The notes below the pieces were generated by a model that searched no databases, was not told the origin of the DNA, and saw nothing but the letters and a program-made list of their open reading frames with translations. DNA of 64,000 bases, taken from NCBI GenBank assembly GCA_951799425.1, contig OX637401.1, positions 33,529,780-33,593,779 of the forward strand, in the 5' to 3' direction. Positions 49,400-61,600 of this stretch are shown one piece after another; the first letter of the stretch is position 1, and each line of letters begins with the position of its first letter. Source of the stretch: Ilex aquifolium. Its lineage: Eukaryota; Streptophyta; Magnoliopsida; Aquifoliales; Aquifoliaceae. The translations under genes were made by a program, and so were the position numbers.

Positions 49400-52300
49400 A
49401 TGGGAAATTACTTTTTTTTCCTAGTGGAGGGGAATAACCAACTATACCAAACTTCCATCACCATTTCGAACTTGTTAGAAGGTGAATCACCAATTTTGAT
49501 CTCAATATATTGGTTAGGGTTTCAAGTTCTCATTTCAATGCCGCAAGAGTTAGCTCAATCCGAGTTCGGGAGAAAAAGTTATGTCCGATATACTATTTCA
49601 TTTTAAAGGTGGACTACTTATTACACCAAACTTGCGTTACAATAGAGCCCATGCTAGAGGATTTTTCATGACTTTTGATGTGAATAAAATGGTTAGGGAT
49701 TCAAGAATTCTTTACAATGCCGCAAGAATCATCTTATTCAGAGACCGGAGTAAAAAGTTATGTCTGAAATACTAAAGAATGGGAAATTACTTTTTTTTCC
49801 TAGTGGAGGGGAATGACCAACTATACCAAACTTCCATCACCATTTCGAACTTGTTAGAAGATGAATTACCAATTTTGATCTCAATATATTGGTTTGAGTT
49901 TCAAGTTCTCATTTCAATGCCGCAAGAGTTAGCTCAATCCGAGTTCGGGAGAAAAAGTTATGTCCGATATACTATTTCATTTTAAAGGTGGACTACTTAT
50001 TACACCAAACTTCCGTTACAATAGAGCCCATGCTAGAGGATTTTTCATGACTTTTGATGTGAATAATATGGTTAGGGATTCAAGAATTCTTTACAATGCC
50101 GCAAGAATCATCTTATTCAGAGACCGGAGTAAAAAGTTATGTCAGAAATACTAAAGAATGAGAAATTACTTTTTTTTCCTAGTGGAGGGGATGACCAACT
50201 ATACCAAACTTCCATCACCATTTCGAACTTGTTAGAAGATGAATCACCAATTTTGATCTCAATATATTGGTTAGGGTTTCAAGTTCTCATTTCAATGCCG
50301 CATGAGTTAGCTCAATCCGAGTTCGGGAGAAAAAGTTATGTCCGATATACTATTTCATTTTAAAGGAGGACTACTTATTACACCAAACTTGCGTTACAAT
50401 AGAGCCCATGCTAGAGGATTTTTCATGACTTTTGATGTGAATAAAATGGTTAGGGATTCAAGAATTCTTTACAATGCAGCAAGAATCATCTTAATCAGAG
50501 ACCGGAGTAAAAAGTTATGTCTGAAATACTAAAGAATGGGAAATTACTTTTTTTTCCTAGTGGAGGGGAATGGCCAACTATACCAAACTTCCATCACCAT
50601 TTTGAACTTGTTAGAAGCTGAATCACCAATTTTGATCTCAATATATTGGTTAGAGTTTCAATTTCTCATTTCAATGCCGCAAGAGTTAGCTCAATCCGAG
50701 TTCGGGAGAAACAGTTATGTCCGATATACTATTTCATTTTAAAGGAGGACTACTTATTACATCAAACTTGCGTTACAATAGAGCCCATGCTAGAGGATTT
50801 TTCATGACTTTTGATGTGAATAAAATGGTTTGGGATTCAAGAATTCTTTACAATGCCGCAAGAATCATCTTAATCAGAGACCGGAGTAAAAAGTTATGTC
50901 TGAAATACTAAAGAATGGGCAATTACTTTTTTTTCCTAGTGGAGGGGAATGACCAACTATACCAAACTTCCATCACCATTTCGAACTTGTTAGAAGATGA
51001 ATCACCAATTTTGATCTCAATATATTGGTTAGGGTTTCAAGTTCTCATTTCAATGCCGCAAGAGTTAGCTCAATCCGTGTTCGGGAGAAAAAGTTATGTC
51101 CGATATACTATTTCATTTTAAAGGTGGACTACTTATTACACCAAACTTGCGTTACAATAGAGCCCATGCTAGAGGATTTTTCATGACTTTTGATGTGACT
51201 AAAATGGTTAGGGATTCAAGAATTCTTTACAATGCCGCAAGAATCATCTTATTCAGAGACCGGAGTAAAAAGTTATGTCCGAAATACTAAAGAATGGGAA
51301 ATTACTTTTTTTTCTTAGTGGAGGGGAATGACCAACTATACCAAACTTCCATCACCATTTCGAACTTGTTAGAAGGTTAATCACCAATTTTGATCTCAAT
51401 ATATTGGTTAGGGTTTCAAGTTCTCATTTCAATGCCGCAAGAGTTAGCTCAATCCGTGTTCGGGAGAAAAAGTTATGTCCGATATACTATTTCATTTTAA
51501 AGGTGGACTACTTATTACACCAAACTTGCGTTACAATAGAGCCCATGCTAGAGGATTTTTCATGACTTTTGATGTGAATAAAATGGTTAGGGATTCAAGA
51601 ATTCTTTACAATGCCGCAAGAATCATCTTATTCAGAGACCGGAGTAAAAAGTTATGTCCGAAATACTAAAGAATGGGAAATTACTTTTTTTTCCTAGTGG
51701 AGGGGAATAACCAACTATACCAAACTTCCATCACCATTTCGAACTTGTTAGAAGGTGAATCACCAATTTTGATCTCAATATATTGGTTAGGGTTTCAAGT
51801 TCTCATTTCAATGCCGCAAGAGTTAGCTCAATCCGAGTTCGGGAGAAAAAGTTATGTCCGATATACTATTTCATTTTAAAGGTGGACTACTTATTACACC
51901 AAACTTGCGTTACAATAGAGCCCATGCTAGAGGATTTTTCATGACTTTTGATGTGAATAAAATGGTTAGGGATTCAAGAATTCTTTACAATGCCGCAAGA
52001 ATCATCTTATTCAGAGACCGGAGTAAAAAGTTATGTCTGAAATACTAAAGAATGGGAAATTACTTTTTTTTCCTAGTGGAGGGGAATGACCAACTATACC
52101 AAACTTCCATCACCATTTCGAACTTGTTAGAAGATGAATTACCAATTTTGATCTCAATATATTGGTTTGAGTTTCAAGTTCTCATTTCAATGCCGCAAGA
52201 GTTAGCTCAATCCGAGTTCGGGAGAAAAAGTTATGTCCGATATACTATTTCATTTTAAAGGTGGACTACTTATTACACCAAACTTCCGTTACAATAGAGC

Positions 52301-53946
52301 CCATGCTAGAGGATTTTTCATGACTTTTGATGTGAATAATATGGTTAGGGATTCAAGAATTCTTTACAATGCCGCAAGAATCATCTTATTCAGAGACCGG
52401 AGTAAAAAGTTATGTCAGAAATACTAAAGAATGAGAAATTACTTTTTTTTCCTAGTGGAGGGGAATGGCCAACTATACCAAACTTCCATCACCATTTCGA
52501 ACTTGTTAGAAGATGAATCACCAATTTTGATCTCAATATATTGGTTAGGGTTTCAAGTTCTCATTTCAATGCCGCATGAGTTAGCTCAATCCGAGTTCGG
52601 GAGAAAAAGTTATGTCCGATATACTATTTCATTTTAAAGGAGGACTACTTATTACACCAAACTTGCGTTACAATAGAGCCCATGCTAGAGGATTTTTCAT
52701 GACTTTTGATGTGAATAAAATGGTTAGGGATTCAAGAATTCTTTACAATGCAGCAAGAATCATCTTAATCAGAGACCGGAGTAAAAAGTTATGTCTGAAA
52801 TACTAAAGAATGGGAAATTACTTTTTTTTCCTAGTGGAGGGGAATGGCCAACTATACCAAACTTCCATCACCATTTTGAACTTGTTAGAAGCTGAATCAC
52901 CAATTTTGATCTCAATATATTGGTTAGCGTTTCAATTTCTCATTTCAATGCCGCAAGAGTTAGCTCAATCCGAGTTCGGGAGAAACAGTTATGTCCGATA
53001 TACTATTTCATTTTAAAGGAGGACTACTTATTACATCAAACTTGCGTTACAATAGAGCCCATGCTAGAGGATTTTTCATGACTTTTGATGTGAATAAAAT
53101 GGTTTGGGATTCAAGAATTCTTTACAATGCCGCAAGAATCATCTTAATCAGAGACCGGAGTAAAAAGTTATGTCAGAAATACTAAAGAATGGGCAATTAC
53201 TTTTTTTTCCTAGTGGAGGGGAATGACCAACTATACCAAACTTCCATCACCATTTCGAACTTGTTAGAAGATGAATCACCAATTTTGATCTCAATATATT
53301 GGTTAGGGTTTCAAGTTCTCATTTCAATGCCGCAAGAGTTAGCTCAATCCGTGTTCGGGAGAAAAAGTTATGTCCGATATACTATTTCATTTTAAAGGTG
53401 GACTACTTATTACACCAAACTTGCGTTACAATAGAGCCCATGCTAGAGGATTTTTCATGACTTTTGATGTGAATAAAATGGTTAGGGATTCAAGAATTCT
53501 TTACAATGCCGCAAGAATCATCTTATTCAGAGACCGGAGTAAAAAGTTATGTCCGAAATACTAAAGAATGGGAAATTACTTTTTTTTCCTAGTGGAGGGG
53601 AATAACCAACTATACCAAACTTCCATCACCATTTCGAACTTGTTAGAAGGTTAATCACCAATTTTGATCTCAATATATTGGTTAGGGTTTCAAGTTCTCA
53701 TTTCAATGCCGCAAGAGTTAGCTCAATCCGAGTTCGGGAGAAAAAGTTATGTCCGATATACTATTTCATTTTAAAGGTGGACTACTTATTACACCAAACT
53801 TGCGTTACAATAGAGCCCATGCTAGAGGATTTTTCATGACTTTTGATGTGAATAAAATGGTTAGGGATTCAAGAATTCTTTACAATGCCGCAAGAATCAT
53901 CTTATTCAGAGACCGGAGTAAAAAGTTATGTCTGAAATACTAAAGA
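49400..53946 (+). repeat. Six-unit (about 2273 bp) block repeated in tandem
   Basis: Private changes GGTTTGAG (49891, 52164), GAATAATATG (50061, 52334) and TTTTGAAC (50600, 52874) are shared. The spacing changes from 2273 to 2274 across the H unit, because the H unit of the second copy (52430) lacks the diagnostic one-base deletion. Confidence 0.9.
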
Positions 53947-54572
53947 ATGGGAAATTACTTTTTTTTCCTAGTGGAGGGGAATGACCAACTATACCAAACT
54001 TCCATCACCATTTCGAACTTGTTAGAAGATGAATTACCAATTTTGATCTCAATATATTGGTTAGAGTTTCAAGTTCTCATTTCAATGCCGCAAGAGTTAG
54101 CTCAATCCGAGTTCGGGAGAAAAAGTTATGTCCGCTATACTATTTCATTTTAAAGGTGGACTACTTATTACACCAAACTTCCGTTACAATAGAGCCCATG
54201 CTAGAGGATTTTTCATGACTTTTGATGTGAATAAAATGGTTAGGGATTCAAGAATTCTTTACAATGCCGCAAGAATCATCTTATTCAGAGACCGGAGTAA
54301 AAAGTTATGTCAGAAATACTAAAGAATGAGAAATTACTTTTTTTTCCTAGTGGAGGGGATGACCAACTATACCAAACTTCCATCACCATTTCGAACTTGT
54401 TAGAAGATGAATCACCAATTTTGATCTCAATATATTGGTTAGGGTTTCAAGTTCTCATTTCAATGCCGCATGAGTTAGCTCAATCCGAGTTCGGGAGAAA
54501 AAGTTATGTCCGATATACTATTTCATTTTAAAGGAGGACTACTTATTACACCAAACTTGCGTTACAATAGAG

Positions 54573-55668
54573 CCCATACTAGAGGATTTTTCATGACTTT
54601 TGATGTGAATAAAATGGTTAGGGATTCAAGAATTCTTTACAATGCAGCAAGAATCATCTTAATCAGAGACCGGAGTAAAAAGTTATGTCTGAAATACTAA
54701 AGAATGGGAAATTACTTTTTTTTCCTAGTGGAGGGGAATGGCCAACTATACCAAACTTCCATCACCATTTCGAACTTGTTAGAAGCTGAATCACCAATTT
54801 TGATCTCAATATATTGGTTAGGGTTTCAAGTTCTCATTTCAATGCCGCAAGAGTTAGCTCAATCCGTGTTCGGGAGAAAAAGTTATGTCCGATATACTAT
54901 TTCATTTTAAAGGTGGACTACTTATTACACCAAACTTGCGTTACAATAGAGCCCATACTAGAGGATTTTTCATGACTTTTGATGTGAATAAAATGGTTAG
55001 GGATTCAAGAATTCTTTACAATGCAGCAAGAATCATCTTAATCAGAGACCGGAGTAAAAAGTTATGTCAGAAATACTAAAGAATGGGAAATTACTTTTTT
55101 TTCTTAGTGGAGGGGAATGACCAACTATACCAAACTTCCATCACCATTTCGAACTTGTTAGAAGATGAATCACCAATTTTGATCTCAATATATTGGTTAG
55201 GGTTTCAAGTTCTCATTTCAATGCCGCAAGAGTTAGCTCAATCCGTGTTCGGGAGAAAAAGTTATGTCCGATATACTATTTCATTTTAAAGGTGGACTAC
55301 TTATTACACCAAACTTGCGTTACAATAGAGCCCATACTAGAGGATTTTTCATGACTTTTGATGTGAATAAAATGGTTAGGGATTCAAGAATTCTTTACAA
55401 TGCAGCAAGAATCATCTTAATCAGAGACCGGAGTAAAAAGTTATGTCAGAAATACTAAAGAATGGGAAATTACTTTTTTTTCTTAGTGGAGGGGAATGAC
55501 CAACTATACCAAACTTCCATCACCATTTCGAACTTGTTAGAAGATGAATCACCAATTTTGATCTCAATATATTGGTTAGGGTTTCAAGTTCTCATTTCAA
55601 TGCCGCAAGAGTTAGCTCAATCCGTGTTCGGGAGAAAAAGTTATGTCCGATATACTATTTCATTTTAA
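54573..55668 (+). repeat. Single-unit tandem amplification (three units)
   Basis: The rare change CCCATACTAG occurs in three consecutive units at 54573, 54952 and 55331, exactly 379 bases apart. The two V units starting at 55083 and 55462 look essentially the same by eye. This is expansion by one unit at a time. Confidence 0.8.
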
Positions 55669-58600
55669 AGGTGGACTACTTATTACACCAAACTTGCGTT
55701 ACAATAGAGCCCATGCTAGAGGATTTTTCATGACTTTTGATGTGAATAAAATGGTTAGGGATTCAAGAATTCTTTACAATGCCGCAAGAATCATCTTATT
55801 CAGAGACCGGAGTAAAAAGTTATGTCCGAAATACTAAAGAATGGGAAATTACTTTTTTTTCCTAGTGGAGGGGAATAACCAACTATACCAAACTTCCATC
55901 ACCATTTCGAACTTGTTAGAAGGTGAATCACCAATTTTGATCTCAATATATTGGTTAGGGTTTCAAGTTCTCATTTCAATGCCGCAAGAGTTAGCTCAAT
56001 CCGAGTTCGGGAGAAAAAGTTATGTCCGATATACTATTTCATTTTAAAGGTGGACTACTTATTACACCAAACTTCCGTTACAATAGAGCCCATGCTAGAG
56101 GATTTTTCATGACTTTTGATGTGAATAAAATGGTTAGGGATTCAAGAATTCTTTACAATGCCGCAAGAATCATCTTATTCAGAGACCGGAGTAAAAAGTT
56201 ATGTCTGAAATACTAAAGAATGGGAAATTACTTTTTTTTCCTAGTGGAGGGGAATGACCAACTATACCAAACTTCCATCACCATTTCGAACTTGTTAGAA
56301 GATGAATTACCAATTTTGATCTCAATATATTGGTTAGAGTTTCAAGTTCTCATTTCAATGCCGCAAGAGTTAGCTCAATCCGAGTTCGGGAGAAAAAGTT
56401 ATGTCCGATATACTATTTCATTTTAAAGGTGGACTACTTATTACACCAAACTTCCGTTACAATAGAGCCCATGCTAGAGGATTTTTCATGACTTTTGATG
56501 TGAATAAAATGGTTAGGGATTCAAGAATTCTTTACAATGCCGCAAGAATCATCTTATTCAGAGACCGGAGTAAAAAGTTATGTCAGAAATACTAAAGAAT
56601 GAGAAATTACTTTTTTTTCCTAGTGGAGGGGATGACCAACTATACCAAACTTCCATCACCATTTCGAACTTGTTAGAAGATGAATCACCAATTTTGATCT
56701 CAATATATTGGTTAGGGTTTCAAGTTCTCATTTCAATGCCGCATGAGTTAGCTCAATCCGAGTTCGGGAGAAAAAGTTATGTCCGATATACTATTTCATT
56801 TTAAAGGAGGACTACTTATTACACCAAACTTGCGTTACAATAGAGCCCATACTAGAGGATTTTTCATGACTTTTGATGTGAATAAAATGGTTAGGGATTC
56901 AAGAATTCTTTACAATGCAGCAAGAATCATCTTAATCAGAGACCGGAGTAAAATGTTATGTCAGAAATACTAAAGAATGGGAAATTACTTTTTTTTCTTA
57001 GTGGAGGGGAATGACCAACTATACCAAACTTCCATCACCATTTCGAACTTGTTAGAAGATGAATCACCAATTTTGATCTCAATATATTGGTTAGGGTTTC
57101 AAGTTCTCATTTCAATGCCGCAAGAGTTAGCTCAATCCGTGTTCGGGAGAAAAAGTTATGTCCGATATACTATTTCATTTTAAAGGTGGACTACTTATTA
57201 CACCAAACTTGCGTTACAATAGAGCCCATGCTAGAGGATTCTTCATGACTTTTGATGTGAATAAAATGGTTAGGGATTCAAGAATTCTTTACAATGCCGC
57301 AAGAATCATCTTATTCAGAGACCGGAGTAAAAAGTTATGTCCGAAATACTAAAGAATGGGAAATTACTTTTTTTTCCTAGTGGAGGGGAATGACCAACTA
57401 TACCAAACTTCCATCACCATTTCGAACTTGTTAGAAGATGAATTACCAATTTTGATCTCAATATATTGGTTAGAGTTTCAAGTTCTCATTTCAATGCCGC
57501 AAGAGTTAGCTCAATCCGAGTTCGGGAGAAAAAGTTATGTCCGATATACTATTTCATTTTAAAGGTGGACTACTTATTACACCAAACTTCCGTTACAATA
57601 GAGCCCATGCTAGAGGATTTTTCATGACTTTTGATGTGAATAAAATGGTTAGGGATTCAAGAATTCTTTACAATGCCGCAAGAATCATCTTATTCAGAGA
57701 CCGGAGTAAAAAGTTATGTCAGAAATACTAAAGAATGAGAAATTACTTTTTTTTCCTAGTGGAGGGGATGACCAACTATACCAAACTTCCATCACCATTT
57801 CGAACTTGTTAGAAGATGAATCACCAATTTTGATCTCAATATATTGGTTAGGGTTTCAAGTTCTCATTTCAATGCCGCAAGAGTTAGCTCAATCCGAGTT
57901 CGGGAGAAAAAGTTATGTCCGATATACTATTTCATTTTAAAGGAGGACTACTTATTACACCAAACTTGCGTTACAATAGAGCCCATACTAGAGGATTTTT
58001 CATGACTTTTGATGTGAATAAAATGGTTAGGGATTCAAGAATTCTTTACAATGCAGCAAGAATCATCTTAATCAGAGACCGGAGTAAAAAGTTATGTCTG
58101 AAATACTAAAGAATGGGAAATTACTTTTTTTTCCTAGTGGAGGGGAATGGCCAACTATACCAAACTTCCATCACCATTTCGAACTTGTTAGAAGCTGAAT
58201 CACCAATTTTGATCTCAATATATTGGTTAGGGTTTCAATTTCTCATTTCAATGCCGCAAGAGTTAGCTCAATCCGAGTTCGGGAGAAATAGTTATGTCCG
58301 ATATACTATTTCATTTTAAAGGAGGACTACTTATTACAACAAACTTGCGTTACAATAGAGCCCATGCTAGAGGATTTTTCTTGACTTTTGATGTGACTAA
58401 AATGGTTTGGGATTCAAGAATTCTTTACAATGCCGCAAGAATCATCTTAATCAGAGACCGGAGTAAAAAGTTATGTCAGAAATACTAAAGAATGGGAAAT
58501 TACTTTTTTTTCTTAGTGGAGGGGAATGACCAACTATACCAAACTTCCATCACCATTTCGAACTTGTTAGAAGATGAATCACCAATTTTGATCTCAATAT

Positions 58601-61600
58601 ATTGCTTAGGGTTTCAAGTTCTCATTTCAATGCCGCAAGAGTTAGCTCAATCCGTGTTCGGGAGAAAAAGTTATGTCCGATATACTATTTCATTTTAAAG
58701 GTGGACTACTTATTACACCAAACTTGCGTTACAATAGAGCCCATACTAGAGGATTTTTCATGACTTTTGATGTGAATAAAATGGTTAGGGATTCAAGAAT
58801 TCTTTACAATGCAGCCAGAATCATCTTAATCAGAGACCGGAGTAAAAAGTTATGTCAGAAATACTAAAGAATGGGAAATTACTTTTTTTTCTTAGTGGAG
58901 GGGAATGACCAACTATACCAAACTTCCATCACCATTTCGAACTTGTTAGAAGATGAATCACCAATTTTGATCTCAATATATTGGTTAGGGTTTCAAGTTC
59001 TCATTTCAATGCCGCAAGAGTTAGCTCAATCCGTGTTCGGGAGAAAAAGTTATGTCCGATATACTATTTCATTTTAAAGGTGGACTACTTATTACACCAA
59101 ACTTGCGTTACAATAGAGCCCATGCTAGAGGATTTTTCATGACTTTTGATGTGAATAAAATGGTTAGGGATTCAAGAATTCTTTACAATGCCGCAAGAAT
59201 CATCTTATTCAGAGACCGGAGTAAAAAGTTATGTCCGAAATACTAAAGAATGGGAAATTACTTTTTTTTCCTAGTGGAGGGGAATAACCAACTATACCAA
59301 ACTTCCATCACCATTTCGAACTTGTTAGAAGGTGAATCACCAATTTTGATCTCAATATATTGGTTAGGGTTTCAAGTTCTCATTTCAATGCCGCAAGAGT
59401 TAGCTCAATCCGAGTTCGGGAGAAAAAGTTATGTCCGATATACTATTTCATTTTAAAGGTGGACTACTTATTACACCAAACTTGCGTTACAATAGAGCCC
59501 ATGCTAGAGGATTTTTCATGACTTTTGATGTGAATAAAATGGTTAGGGATTCAAGAATTCTTTACAATGCCGCAAGAATCATCTTATTCAGAGACCGGAG
59601 TAAAAAGTTATGTCTGAAATACTAAAGAATGGGAAATTACTTTTTTTTCCTAGTGGAGGGGAATGACCAACTATACCAAACTTCCATCACCATTTCGAAC
59701 TTGTTAGAAGATGAATTACCAATTTTGATCTCAATATATTGGTTAGAGTTTCAAGTTCTCATTTCAATGCCGCAAGAGTTAGCTCAATCCGAGTTCGGGA
59801 GAAAAAGTTATGTCCGATATACTATTTCATTTTAAAGGTGGACTACTTATTACACCAAACTTGCGTTACAATAGAGCCCATGCTAGAGGATTTTTCATGA
59901 CTTTTGATGTGAATAAAATGGTTAGGGATTCAAGAATTCTTTACAATGCCGCAAGAATCATCTTATTCAGAGACCGGAGTAAAAAGTTATGTCAGAAATA
60001 CTAAAGAATGAGAAATTACTTTTTTTTCCTAGTGGAGGGGATGACCAACTATACCAAACTTCCATCACCATTTCGAACTTGTTAGAAGATGAATCACCAA
60101 TTTTGATCTCAATATATTGGTTAGGGTTTCAAGTTCTCATTTCAATGCCGCATGAGTTAGCTCAATCCGAGTTCGGGAGAAAAAGTTATGTCCGATATAC
60201 TATTTCATTTTAAAGGAGGACTACTTATTACACCAAACTTGCGTTACAATAGAGCCCATGCTAGAGGATTTTTCATGACTTTTGATGTGAAGAAAATGGT
60301 TAGGGATTCAAGAATTCTTTACAATGCAGCAAGAATCATCTTAATCAGAGACCGGAGTAAAAAGTTATGTCTGAAATACTAAAGAATGGGAAATTACTTT
60401 TTTTTCCTAGTGGAGGGGAATGGCCAACTATACCAAACTTCCATCACCATTTCGAACTTGTTAGAAGCTGAATCACCAATTTTGATCTCAATATATTGGT
60501 TAGGGTTTCAATTTCTCATTTCAATGCCGCAAGAGTTAGCTCAATCCGAGTTCGGGAGAAACAGTTATGTCCGATATACTATTTCATTTTAAAGGAGGAC
60601 TACTTATTACATCAAATTTGCGTTACAATAGAGCCCATGCTAGAGGATTTTTCATGACTTTTGATGTGACTAAAATGGTTTGGGATTCAAGAATTCTTTA
60701 CAATGCCGCAAGAATCATCTTAATCAGAGACCGGAGTAAAAAGTTATGTCAGAAATACTAAAGAATGGGAAATTACTTTTTTTTCTTAGTGGAGGGGAAT
60801 GACCAACTATACCAAACTTCCATCACCATTTCGAACTTGTTAGAAGATGAATCACCAATTTTGATCTCAATATATTGGTTAGGGTTTCAAGTTCTCATTT
60901 CAATGCCGCAAGAGTTAGCTCAATCCGTGTTCGGGAGAAAAAGTTATGTCCGATATACTATTTCATTTTAAAGGTGGACTACTTATTACACCAAACTTGC
61001 GTTACAATAGAGCCCATGCTAGAGGATTTTTCATGACTTTTGATGTGAATAAAATGGTTAGGGATTCAAGAATTCTTTACAATGCAGCAAGAATCATCTT
61101 AATCAGAGACCGGAGTAAAAAGTTATGTCTGAAATACTAAAGAATGGGAAATTACTTTTTTTTCCTAGTGGAGGGGAATGGCCAACTATACCAAACTTCC
61201 ATCACCATTTCGAACTTGTTAGAAGCTGAATCACCAATTTTGATCTCAATATATTGGTTAGGGTTTCAATTTCTCATTTCAATGCCGCAAGAGTTAGCTC
61301 AATCCGAGTTCGGGAGAAACAGTTATGTCCGATATACTATTTCATTTTAAAGGAGGACTACTTATTACATCAAACTTGCGTTACAATAGAGCCCATGCTA
61401 GAGGATTTTTCATGACTTTTGATGTGACTAAAATGGTTTGGGATTCAAGAATTCTTTACAATGCCGCAAGAATCATCTTAATCAGAGACCGGAGTAAAAA
61501 GTTATGTCAGAAATACTAAAGAATGGGAAATTACTTTTTTTTCTTAGTGGAGGGGAATGACCAACTATACCAAACTTCCATCACCATTTCGAACTTGTTA

